This document shows, piece after piece, positions 13,010 to 24,004 of a DNA stretch of 64,000 nt; the stretch's first letter is position 1; every line of letters begins with the position of its first letter. The notes below the pieces were generated by a model, which worked only from the letters and a program-made list of their open reading frames with translations, did not search any database and was not told where the DNA came from. Source of the stretch: Phallus indusiatus (Eukaryota; Basidiomycota; Agaricomycetes; Phallales; Phallaceae); NCBI GenBank assembly GCA_027605045.1, contig JAQFWX010000014.1:240664-304663 (forward strand), read 5' to 3'. The position numbers and the translations under genes were made by a program.

Positions 13010-14471
13010 ATGTCGTCAATTTCGCATGTACAGTTCTGGATTGCATGCGTTATTTTTACGTGGTACGTCATATTTTGGTGTTTGGCATTGCTGGGATGGT
13101 ATGTCGCGTATGTGATCAAAACGCTTGTTTCTCAGACGAACTCTTTTGTCGCTGACTCTTGCATTTTTATTTCTCAAGACGAAGTTTATCTCGAGAACGG
13201 CGTCCTCAGCCCCTTTCCGTATCATCAACGCCAGATCAGTGTCCAGGTGTTTCTATTATTCGACCCTTGAAGGGTCTTGATGTTGATCTGTTAGAGAACA
13301 TCGAGTCCTCTTTCAAGCAAGACTACCCCAAGTTCGAAGTTATACTTTCTGTAGCAGATCAAGACGATCCAGCAACGTTCATCGTTAAAGAGCTTTTCCA
13401 GAAATATCCCCATGTTGACGCAACATTAATCATAGGCAAGCTCTCAGCTTCCCGCCTCGCCTGCCATGTTTTCTAACTGACAATCTAAATACTATCTCAG
13501 GAGAAGATGTTGTGGGCGTGAACCCCAAAGTGAACAATCTGGCGCGACCTTTCGAAGATGCGAAATACGACATTCTTTGGGTTGTAGATTCAAACGTACG
13601 ACTCACGGAGGGTGCTCTCGCACGCGCCGTCGCCCTTCTCGATCCTCCGGAGTCTTCCTTTGTTCCCGATAAGCCAGCCAAACGTCGGATTGCCCTTGTA
13701 CATCATATTCCCTTCGCTTTCACTACCTCGGCCTTTCTCGGTGCACGTATGGAAGAAGTGTTCGTGAACACCAGCCTTGCGAGGATTTACCTTGCCCTTA
13801 ACGCACTTGCCATCCAACCGTGCGTAATTGGCAAATCAAATCTGTACCGCAAGTCAGACATCAGTCGTCTAACTGCGACATTCAAACCACCATATGCATC
13901 CAAGTCTCAAAGTCTTCTCCCACCACCGCGGCCAGGGCAAGTCACCGGTCTCGCTGCTTTTGGCCGGTTTCTAGCCGAAGATAATGCACTGACGGTTGCT
14001 TTATGGCGCGAATTGGATGTCCGCTTTGCTTTGTCCTCTGATGTGGCCGTGAATGTCATTGGGGATATGAACCTATCCGGTTACATCTCTCGTAGAATTC
14101 GCTGGGTACGCGTGCGAAAGCACATGCTCCTCGCCGCAACTTTTATTTTCGAACCTTTATCGGAATCAGTCCTCTTAGGTCTTCTAAGCGCATGGGCGGC
14201 ACATACTCTTTTCTCACTTCCTTATTGGATTTTTCTCCTCGGACATTTCTTTTCATGGCTCAGTTTTGATTTGGACATTCTTTCTAGTCTGTCGGGAGAA
14301 CCATTTCCCCGAGTCAGATTTTGGGTTTTTTTGCAGACATGGGTATGTAGAGAGCTGTCTGCGTTTCCTATTTGGCTTGTCGCTGTCCTTGGGAATGAGG
14401 TTGATTGGAGAGGGCAGAAATACCGGGTGAATTATCCAGGGGTGGCGGTTAAGGTCGAGAAGAGTAAATAG
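13010..14471 (+). CDS. Ceramide glucosyltransferase (GT21)
   Basis: It transfers glucose from UDP-glucose to ceramide, the first step of glucosylceramide synthesis, at Golgi/ER membranes. There are three exons (13010-13107, 13179-13435, 13501-14471), giving 441 residues. Exon 1 encodes an N-terminal membrane anchor. Splicing then gives GVSIIRPLKGLD, the D1 region SVADQDDP, NPKVNNL, the D2 motif DSNV, the D3 motif EDN and the RRIRW form of (Q/R)xxRW, followed by C-terminal hydrophobic segments. These are the conserved GT21 elements in the expected order. The second intron starts with GCAAGC rather than GT. The frames before and after it require this GC-AG splice (G + GA GAA GAT). Function is assigned by family; I am confident of it. 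Confidence 0.93.
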
Positions 14472-17164
14472 GAAATCGGCATTTTTTACAGGATTATGTT
14501 TTTTTGGGGGATCACGTTAGAAATAGAGTTTCATTTTGTATATTTCCATCTTTGTAATACTTTGTAGCTATATTATTAAATGAGAAGAACAACTGAATGG
14601 GATCCTTTTCCCTTTGTACATGACTCATTTCATGAAATCCCTTTTACGATCAGTGAAGGGTCAAAAGTACAATGAGCCTCAGACTCTCACTGAGTCGTTA
14701 CACCTTTCAACCGAACAATACGCCGCCATTCAGCTCTTTTATAACCTCCAGACCAGGAGAGTATCGGAATCCGCTGGTTCGAGTTGAGCGTTTTGATGAG
14801 CTCTGTAATAAACGACGGGAGCTGAAGAAGACAAGTTTGTATCTTTTTCCGGCTGATTCGACGACGCTTGGATTCAATTGTTGGAACCTCCGCGGGTTCG
14901 TGGTCTTCACGTCGGCATTTTTGCAAACTCAGTGCCTAAAACCGTCTCTTCTAACCAATTAGAGAGTCAATATGATTATTTAGGTGAATGAGGGAGAAAA
15001 TTGCATACTCTTTTCAAAGTCCTCTTGAGCGGGAGGAGCTTGACATATGTTTTGGCCGCAGCCACTAATGTCGATATCTATAATAATAAAATTCAAATTG
15101 TGGTAAAGACTAGTATGTTTCAAAAACGGGCTAGTTTTCATTCAGTAATCGTATACAGAAATGGTTAAAACGTAAGCTTACCAAGATTGTTGGACCGTTG
15201 ACGAATTGAGAGTTTTCTTGTTGAAATGGCGAAGAATGAGGGCTGTAGCGGTCGACTTTGGTGGGAATCGCAATTCTATTATTTTCTTTGTTTTATCTAT
15301 GAGTAAAGAGTGTTTCGAGGATTCAAATGGGTTCGAGATTCCTAAGTAAACTGAAGTATAATGAATGTCGTGGAAGTTCCTGAGAAGTTGACAATTTGCG
15401 CTAGAATAAATCTGGATTCATCGCAAAACATAGACGCGCCCTGCACATATGTATTGCTGTCTGGAGGTTCTCCGACGCGACATACCCTCTTTGTTGGGGA
15501 TGATACGCTAATTCACCCGGAGCGGCAACTGATAACTATAGAATAAACACTATATTCGCGTTGTTGCCCAAGCTAGCCTTTATCGTGCATTCACAATCAC
15601 TGCATCTGAGATCTTTGCCCTAATGCAGCGCAATCCGTGCTCATCCATTCCGTTGGTCATCCCAACTCAGTCCACTTTCTCCTCCGATAAAGTCCACCCT
15701 TGACAACATAGATTGAACGTTTTGGAATCTTATATCCACCAAATAGCGGCCGAGGCCGCCAACGCAAGGATGAAAAAGCGGGCGCCTCTGGTTCCGGCTG
15801 ATTACCAAACAGACTGGCAGAATGTCAACGTGGAGTCAACTTGTTAACGGCCCGGACGACGAACCAGCGACGAACACCACAATCGTGTACCACAATAAGT
15901 ATGGCATGCTTCATCACTGGAGCTTCTAGATCAGAAGCAGGACTGGTGAGTAAGTAAAGTCAATTTTTCGCTTATCTCAAGAACCCCGCTCCACCTTATC
16001 AAAGTGATACATACCTTTTTCAACGAAGTTCGTCGGCGGTAGATAGAGACCGGTCCAAGACTGGCTTGCCAGCTGTGAAGCGTGTGACTCAACAAAGCGA
16101 TTGGCTCACACATCGCGCAAAAAAGGAGATGTCGGCTCAAAATTGCAAAGTCGTAATGTCAATGGACGGTTGACTGACTGACCCAGTGACCCCTTCTTTG
16201 AGTTAACTCGGCTAAGAAGAGTTTAGAAAGTAAATCCGACTTCTTTTGGCACTGATCTTCGTCCTGACCGGCTGACCTGTCAAAACAATAGAGATGCCGT
16301 CATTACGTGATGCAATTATAGAATGCGAAGGAATTCCTTCAGATACATACATCACATAAATCCCAAAAATGCTCAAATGAGCGCAGCGCACTTGCCATTT
16401 GAATAATATGTCGGGCTTAGGTTCTTGTACTTTCAGGACCTTTTTACCATGTGATGTATCTTTTCGCTTCAAGAATCTATTGAGATCAATGACATGTCCC
16501 ACTTGTCCAGATGAAAAGCGATCTTTCAGGACCAAGGGACCAAGTGCGTTTTGCCAGCCGGGACATTTACGCGACGAGCCTGAACACTGCATGACATCCG
16601 ACTTCGCATATTTGCGTACCAGAAGACAAATTGATGAACAAACAAACATATGGATACATGATTGTCAATTCACGTAAGTCAGCACGTACGACATTCGTAA
16701 AACTATTTTCCTCTCTCACGGAATGCATTGGTCAACTTGACTTGCAAAGAAACAAAAACCACTAGCCGAGTCCTGGCAAATGTGATCCGAAACAGAATAA
16801 ACCAAGGCAAGAACGGTTTTTCTAGCTGTTTGTACCCTGGCAACCGGGAGTCTAAGCGTTTCAGGTGCTGAAACATCCAGGTGACAGTCGCTATACTGGC
16901 GCGGTGGTGCAATTCAAATCAATCGTGCGGTGGGAATATCAAAGCAGTGCCAGCTGCAGACTTTGGCAATTGACACAACTGACATATCATTGCGTTCTGC
17001 GATGCAACTCGCGTCATCCGAATATGGCAAAGGCTTCGAGATAACAAGTTATCGGTTTGTCATGCGAAAAGAATGTCAATCAGTTCCTTTGCGGCGGCTG
17101 TTGGCAAACCTCTGGAATTCAACTAAATAATGCACCTTTTGAAATCGCAGCTCGTGCCACAATC
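14472..17164. other. Long gene-poor stretch
   Basis: No gene I can support. On the minus strand a spliced reading around 15260-14890 has good-looking GTAAGC/GTATGC donors and acceptors. It gives a small cysteine-containing peptide (LDIDISGCGQNICQAPP...), but I do not recognise it and other frames are also open. The open frame on the minus strand at 16212-16649 (145 codons) also resembles nothing. From about 16960 the sequence begins to match the region upstream of the second ankyrin-vWA gene. Confidence 0.4.
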
Positions 17165-18728
17165 ATGAGTATCTTCGAAAACGCGTTCAAAGGCGTTCTC
17201 TATGATGTTGGGAGCTATTCAGCTATCCAAATCAACGACATTGGAACCGTAGACAACAACGGCGAACCTCTCAAGGTAACACCTCTTGCCGCTGCTTGCT
17301 ACGGAGGTCACCCGAACGTTGTCAAATTGTTGCTCAATAATGGTGCTCTTCCTAATAAAGACGTCGACAAACAGACACCCTTTTCTTTCGCTATCACCAG
17401 TAATGCATCGTCCAAGACACAATCCGCGATCATAGCTGAGCTCGTCAAGGGGAACGCCAGCATCGATTTGGTTTGCGACGAAACCGGAAACACACCTCTC
17501 ATGGCCGCGATAGCGTTCTCGCCTTACGAAAGGATCGTCCGCGAGCTTGTAGCGGCCGGAGCTGCGATAGACAAAGCGACAAAAGATTTGGCGAAGCAGT
17601 TTAACCGCGAGATCCTTCTGGATAAGAAGGCAGACACAGACGGGATGTCTAAACAGCAGATTGTCGATCTGATAGTGGGTCTGGTGCAGGTGGTAATCTC
17701 ATACGCGAACGATCTCACCGCAACCAAAGTGGTCGGAGGTGTCGTGAAGCAAGTTTACGACATAAGTGGGATCAAAAGATCTGATATCATAAAGGTAATT
17801 CATTTGTTTTCTAAGCTATGTTCTTTGCTGATGCTCGTCCCGAACGTTTAAGGAAATTCCTAAACCACCAACAGTGGACCAGCTGACGTCGTCAGTAGCC
17901 GACTATGCTAAACAAAAGAACCTCTCCGCGTTTTTCCCAAAGGAAGACACCAAGTTTTTCGAGGAGCTGTCGAGGAAAGCCGTCGCGCTAAGCCGCGATC
18001 CATCTACGGATCTTGGCAAACCCGAGAACATTGCACGATTAACTGTGCTTTCATTATACGAACCGGTGCTATACCTCGACGATAGTGGGTCTATGGAAAC
18101 AACAGATCCTGGGAAATCTCAGACCCGATTTCAGCTCTTGGGAGAGCTCGTGAAACGAATATCAAGCATCGCAACAAAGATCGTACCGGATTCACTTGCA
18201 GGCGTTGAACTGCGGTTCATCAACTCGGCCTACGCGGAAAGGCACGATGCACAGGGGATAGATAACGCCGTTAAGAGGGTGTCTCCGAAAGGAGGCACAA
18301 AAATCGGTACCAGACTCCGAGAGAAAGTTCTCGAACCGATAGTTTACGACGTCATCGCAACAAAATCTCCCACAAATCCCATTCCGCTTAAACGGCCGGT
18401 TCTCGTCTGCATCATCACAGACGGTGAACCCAACAACGAAGACACCCATGAAATGCAGGATGAAATTCTACGATGCAGGGACAAGCTTCGAGTTGCAGGT
18501 TTTGAAGACGATGCGGTAATGTTCTGTATCAGCCAGATTGGCCAAGCTGATGAAGCAACCCAATTTATGAACAATTTAAAAAGTGATGGAAGGCTTAGGC
18601 AAACTACGTATTGCAACAGTGACCGTCTTGACGACATGTTCCAAGATTTGAAAGCGAAAGAAAAAGGATTGGAAGTGTGGCTGTTGAAGTTACTAACGAA
18701 ACCGTTCTTTGAAAGAGGTTCAGATTAA
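17165..18728 (+). CDS. Ankyrin-repeat / von Willebrand A domain protein, copy A
   Basis: Two exons (17165-17794, 17853-18728) give 501 residues. The first 130 or so residues hold ankyrin-like repeats (TPLAAACYGGHPNVVKLLL, NTPLMAAIAFSPYERIVREL). A helical linker follows, then a vWA domain with a complete metal-ion (MIDAS) set: DDSGSM near residue 287, the GGTKIGTRL loop and ITDGEPNN. Such domains usually bind protein partners through a divalent metal. No signal peptide or membrane segment is seen, so it is probably intracellular. The ATG at 17165 is preferred because similarity to copy B is strong from there. In copy A, however, the frame stays open upstream to about 17048. Its partner is likely the gene at 19445, since the pair is duplicated together. 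Confidence 0.8.
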
Positions 18729-19444
18729 TGTTGTTTTCGGGAGTGAAGCTTGTAGGATAGTATGGAGTCGTTGTAACAGATTGTGACACGTCGTCACAAT
18801 TACTAGTAGCAGACAACCATGTCGTCCATCAACTTGTTAACAAATTCTCTTGTTTTTATCCTCTTACACGATATAGTGGAATCATATTTTTCGTTCGCGT
18901 TTATAAGGTTGCTCGTATCATACGTTCAAAAAGCTCGACACTTATGCTACATCAAAGGTTCAAACACTGCATCACATCCAGCCCTCCTCCCTCATTTTCA
19001 TGCACTAGAAGAAACGGTTGGATCACACCAGATGACCTTATCTATAGTAACGTTGCAAGTCATTCAGGTGCCTCAACTGCTGATGTTTATTAGACCCTAC
19101 TGTTTGTCCATAGTAAAGTTTGAACACACAACATCCAGCAGGCTCGGATAAGGTCGCTTACGAAATCCATACATTTTGAAAATCAATATTATGATTTATT
19201 TTCCTTTTTTCCTTTTCAAAAAAAGGGCCCAAAATGTCTCGGAGGCTACTTCGCAATCAATCTGGCAAGTTTGCCATGGCACTGGCATTATGTCAAACTG
19301 TGGAAAAACGCTTAGGGTCTTCTCACAGGAACGGTTTGACAGCGGACAATAATTTATTTTGATTTTTACTAAATAACCAATGAACTCTTTATAACAACCA
19401 CGACTTTGCCCCCAAAGCCTTCAAGTGGATAGCTGGTTACTAGC
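18729..19444. other. Spacer between module genes, copy A
   Basis: No gene is seen. The part just upstream of 19445 (about 19260-19440) is similar to the matching spacer of copy B. One example is a shared block reading CATTATGTC, then AAC, then CTTCTCACAGGAA or a close variant. This suggests a conserved promoter for the companion gene. Confidence 0.45.
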
Positions 19445-20847
19445 ATGTCGTTCAAAATACTCGCTGAGAGCTCGAAGGACTCCCGTATCTGGGGTCATTC
19501 GAACACCACGGTATCGTGGCTCAAGTCAAAGAAATTGAAAGTAATAGGTCCTTTCGCGCTTCAACTGGAAACAAAATCCACCCAAGCGGTCAGCAGCGGC
19601 GATCCTAGTTGTTGGTTCGAAATCTCGGTATATGACGATAACGGAGAACGTCCCGTCAAGACTTGGTTTAGCCATATGAACGAGTCTGTGTCCACATCCC
19701 CAACCAACGTTTGGCATTTCGGTCCTATTTTCTACCCAGATCATGAACTTATCCAAAGTTTAAAGGTGCGATTTATCTGGGTCTCATATATATTTTATTC
19801 TCTGACGGTCTTTAGGTTGGAAATATTATTGGCGTGGAGGTCGGTTCGACATCTAGGCGCAAATGGTCCGTACCAGTCGAGGGTAGACTTGTTGTGAAAC
19901 CATTAGCCAATTTGATTCCTTTAAGTATGATTTCACCTACTGGCACTTCTAACAGCTCTCTTATCTTGAATTTAGCTGAGCATCTTCCGTGGAGTTTGAG
20001 GGATAGTCCGGAAGAGGGCGTATACACTATCTCGACTAACGATGAATGTGTAGTCACTGGTCGCGGGAACAGTCCCGTCACCAAAGTATGGTTCAAAACT
20101 CCGGTTAGCAACACTATTACGTGCACAGTTGAATCAACGCTCACGTCACGCACTAAAAAAACAGCCTCTCTCTTTAGATATTCTTTCTCGTTTGAACAAT
20201 GTTAAACTAGTCACAAACGCACGTCACCAAGGTCAAATTCCTTTTCAACGCCGAGATATCTCGTCCTGGTTTGATCTCGTAGCATTTGAAAACGAAGACG
20301 AGGAAGAGGAAAAGGGTCCACTGAAGGATGATGATGGTCCTATAGTCTCAGAGAGCCACAAAATAGCAGCGAGCGCGGGACATAACGAAAGGCAAGAAGG
20401 AAGACTTTTCTATCGTGGAGATGATTTTATTTCACGCCTGACAGTGAATTTCTTCGCCTTAACCGCTTTAGACTGTTTTTGCTGATCATTATTAAACAGG
20501 CTGGGAATGTTATAGCAGCGCGAGTTTGCGCTCAGTACTCTGGCTGGGAAAACCACGCGGTATACGGGAGATTGGTCATAAGCCTCGCCGGTAAGTTGCA
20601 TATTATATCAATCACAAATGAATACGTGATCTCAAACGCGTTGGCTCTTTTAGAACGGCAGGTACCACCGTTACCGCCTAAAGAAGAGAAAACGAAAAAT
20701 TTCACGCTACAACTGCTTGAGATGGTCATGTCATACGATAAGGACATTCTCAAGGGAGTATTGAAAGAGCTTGAAGTAGGAGTTCTCTCAAAGGTTGGCG
20801 AATATTTTTCTCCAAGGATGTCTGTAATGACTTTCTTTTCACTATAG
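19445..20847 (+). CDS. Beta-sandwich-like companion protein, copy A
   Basis: Not a named family that I can cite. The exons I infer are 19445-19765, 19816-19924, 19976-20103, 20165-20443 and 20500 onward, giving about 394 residues. The same pattern appears twice in the protein. First comes CWFEISVYDDN...FGPIFYPDHELIQSLKVGNIIGV. Later comes SWFDLVAFENED...LFYRGDDFISRL, then AGNVIAARVCAQYSGWENH. The acidic run EDEEEEK lies between strands. This looks like two tandem beta-sandwich domains of a type I have seen in uncharacterised agaricomycete proteins. The intron 19925-19975 is 51 bases and lacks stops, so an ORF finder reads through it; copy B shows it is an intron. The 3' end may be spliced once more at 20794. 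Confidence 0.7.
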
Positions 20848-20965
20848 GAATGAACTCACAACGGGATGAAAATTCTTTTTTTCTCTATGACATTGCTGTT
20901 ATTTTGACGATGTTAGCACGTTGAAAATAATTAAGAAATAATAAATTAACCATGTAAGCCAGGAG

Positions 20966-21022
20966 CCTCAATAACAATGGGAACTAAGTTTCGGCCTCGT
21001 AGTCCTGCGATATATGGATAGC
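20966..21022 (-). pseudogene. Remnant of an MFS transporter C-terminus (copy A)
   Basis: The minus strand reads AIHISQDYEAET, stop, FPLLL. This matches the last residues of the DHA2-type MFS gene at 30905-33463 (KIHRISHDEILRQYEAEPWLPLLL split over its end), with a few residues missing and Trp replaced by a stop. It lies at the same place relative to the companion gene as the intact MFS gene does in copy B. The rest of the gene is absent here. Confidence 0.6.
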
Positions 21023-21177
21023 TTGAAGTCTGAAACGCGAAACGCGCCCAATAACAATTTGAACATGGTACTTTGAATAACTTAAGACAATTCAAGTAAA
21101 TATTGTGTGTATGGTTCATTGGTTCTTGGAATCAATGAGAAATGCTATATATTGCCCTAAATAGCTATATATAACTA

Positions 21178-21763
21178 CAGTTGAATATCTCATAACGTAT
21201 ACGCTCATAGCGTATAATTCTAATAGCGTATAGGATTTGACCCCTTCCCGACTATGTTTGCGGGGAATTTTGCATAATGCATAGCGTATAGGTTTCGGCA
21301 TGGATTATGCGTTATCAGCCGGGGTCGCGCCAGTTTGGATCGCTGAATTTTTGCGAGTTTAATAATTATTTGCCATATTCAGCCTAGCGGATATACTGTT
21401 TTTATTCATATCTGATGACTCTCCGGCCGATACATGTCTGCTTTCATGCAGTTTTCTCCTCTGATGTGAATTCTGACGATGATGCAGAGACTTAAAGAGT
21501 GCAGACCCCGTCTAAATGTGTAAAATGTTAGAGAAGGGATGCCGTGGGCAAAGACTTGCCTTGATTCAATGGGACATTTGTGCAGTTTCCGTAGCCATCC
21601 GAGGGCGACATCCATGCAGTTAGCCAAACAGGCGACGCTGGACTCATATGTCACCACAAAAAGTAACGTGTGACATTTTGTCACGCATACTCAAACTGTA
21701 TAAATCTCATAACGCATAGAATTTCGGCCTTCCCGACGTTATGCGTTATGAGATATTGTACTG
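21178..21763. mobile_element. Tc1/mariner-pogo type miniature element (586 bases)
   Basis: The ends form terminal inverted repeats. The left end begins CAGTTGAATATCTCATAACG, and the right end read backwards begins CAGTACAATATCTCATAACG. Both ends are flanked by TA (21176-21177 and 21764-21765), the target duplication of the Tc1/mariner superfamily. The CAGT start and the TAACG run resemble pogo-type ends. Inside there is no transposase frame, only repeated CGTATA/GCATAG motifs near both ends. It is therefore a non-autonomous element. Confidence 0.75.
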
Positions 21764-22233
21764 TATGACGGTCTTAAAGGTCTCAATTTCCTTAACATTT
21801 GTGCTTCTAATTCTTCCCACGCTAGTAGTCTCGCACACCATCCCTAATATGGGATTCTAATCGTATTCGCATACAGTACAATCCATTTGTTTAAACAGAA
21901 TTCATCCTAAAAGGCTCCACATTGACATGCTCTATTCATCTACTTTTCCGCTTTCTCGCTTTCTTCCTCTCCCCTATTATGTCTTCTATAGATAAAGGCC
22001 ATGCATCGCATTTATCCTATTATCTACTGAGACTTTGACTTCACCAAATCCGGCCTTTCCACAGTAACAATAACAAATTTATTCCTCCAGTAAGTTCTCC
22101 TATTTAGACTGAACTAATTTTCTCATTTTTTCACCGAAACGCTCACATTGTTTTTCCTAGTTTCTCTACCACTTTTTGCTCACTGCAATCCTGACCGACA
22201 CATTTTAGCGATACCAGGGAAAGATCGAGAGGA
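21764..22233. other. P450 upstream region
   Basis: AT-rich with pyrimidine-rich runs just before the P450 start (22010-22190). No coding sequence is seen. Confidence 0.4.
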
Positions 22234-24004
22234 ATGGGTTTCTTCTACTCGTTCTCATCATGCGTCAACGATTCAGCCAAAGATAATAAGCAATTCTTAG
22301 CCATCGCCTGTGGAATTGTCATCTTCATTATCTACGACCTTGTGCGGAAAACCCGTAATCAAAAGGATGCAAGACGAGCACCCCTCGTTAGATACATCAT
22401 TCCATGGTTAGGGTCTGCTCTTAAATTAGGCAAAAACCCAGATAGCCTGTTTAAAAATGCCACGTACGTCAATGAATCATTGACCGCCCTATGATTGTTC
22501 TTGAGGTTCTCACATTTTTCGGGTCCTTATTTATAGAGCCACCTTGGGCCCAGTTTTCAGAATCCGTGCTATGGGACGCGAAATCACTTACATCACCGCA
22601 CCAGAGCTCATAAGTGTCGTATATCGGGACTCCAAGGTATGTACCTTGTAACGCTCTTGTACATATAAAATTTAATTTTCTCATCATACTTTCGAACGTT
22701 TATCATAAATAGTCATTTCAACGGTATCCAATAGACATAGTAGTGAAAATATTTGGAGCATCACCCACGTTGGTTCAGGATCCAAGTTACTTTGAAGACT
22801 ACTTCAAAGTCCACCATCAACAGCTCTCTTCAACAAACATGCATCTCATCCTTCAGCGATATGGTACCTTTACCTACGAAATACTTCAGGATACCCTGAA
22901 TAGACTGGGTAATAATGGCAGGGCTACTGGACTCTCGTTCGTCAAACTGCTAGTATATGACGCAGCCGCTTGTGCTGTCTTTGGGAAGTCCTTTCCTTCG
23001 AGAGAATCGTACGGCCCATTTCAAGCATTCGATAAGGGCTTTTTACTCTTACAAACCCAAATCCCGCGTTTCCTGCTGAAAAAGTCCATTCAAGGCCGAG
23101 AGAAGCTTATAAAATTACTCGAGACGTATCTGGCGAACCCCACGATGTTGAACGTTCGGGGCTTATTGACACCATTATTCATATTTTCAGTAGAAAAAAC
23201 TGGGTATGAGCTTCCTTTTTAATCACTTCGCCTCACTCATATGAGTCGTTTTTTGACAGCCTGTGAGGGAAAAGGCCGTCGCACTCCTATGCAACTTCTG
23301 GCCTCTCCAAGCGAACACCACCCAAGCCATATTCTGGATTTTATCCCTCCAGCTTCAACGCCCCGAGGGACTCACGCATCTCGTGAAGGAAATCGACGCC
23401 GTACGAGCTGAATGGCTTGAAAACAATCCCAGTGTCAAGGACGAAACACATTGTCAGTGGATCCTCGAGGGCTCATTCCCACTTCTCGTATCAGCCATTC
23501 AAGAGGGCCTTCGATACGCCACAGCTTCGTATCCCATCCGTGTCGTTGAGAAAGACACTGTTCTTGGAGGGTATCTTCTTTCGAAGGGAGATCACGTTAT
23601 TTGTAATACGAGACTTACACATTTCGACGAGGATATTCATCCAAACTCTTCCGAGTTTATTCCTGACAGGTACATAAGATACACAAGATTCACAAAAGGA
23701 GGACGTAGTGTTACCAATCACACGATGCCCTGGGGGGGAGGTATATCTATCTGCGGAGGAAGGTACGGCTTGTTAAGTTTTGACAAGTTTCGACATCTGA
23801 GCTGTGGTCGATAGACATTTCGCTCAAGGCGAGCTGAAAATTTTTATCGCTATATTGTTAACGGTTGCAACCATAGAAATCGATCCGTCATCTTCTGAAC
23901 GTCCGAAAGTTAACTATGCTAGTTTCGGTGCTGGTGTTGTTCATCCTATTGGAGATCTTCTCGTGCAGGTGACCAAACGCGAAATTTCAGACAATGTGAG
24001 GTAA
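22234..24004 (+). CDS. Cytochrome P450 monooxygenase (CYP7/8-like type)
   Basis: The protein starts with a membrane anchor (LAIACGIVIFIIYDLV) followed by RAPLVRYIIPWLGSALKLG. Spliced exons give LGPVFRIRAMGREITYITAP, VVKIFGASPTLVQ and the oxygen-binding helix region WPLQANTTQAIFWIL, where the usual acid-Thr pair is Asn-Thr. The K helix reads QEGLRY, and the haem region MPWGGGISICGGRHFAQGE ends with a splice inside GGR. The haem loop has Trp where most P450s have Phe. The overall pattern recalls the CYP7/CYP8 (oxysterol 7-alpha-hydroxylase-like) group found in fungi, so a sterol-like or acyl substrate is possible but unproven. It sits between the two duplicated modules and has no close copy in the window. 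Confidence 0.85.

Larger units (their letters stand above)
16960..21022 (+). repeat. Segmental duplication, copy A
   Basis: This block holds an ankyrin-vWA gene, its companion gene and a scrap of an MFS 3' end. It matches the block at 27080-30985 in gene order, orientation, intron positions and much of the non-coding sequence. The edges are my estimate from visible similarity. Confidence 0.8.

Noticed and set aside
16212..16649. Minus-strand open frame of 145 codons
   Set aside because: No domain, no splice context and no similarity to anything in the window; probably chance.
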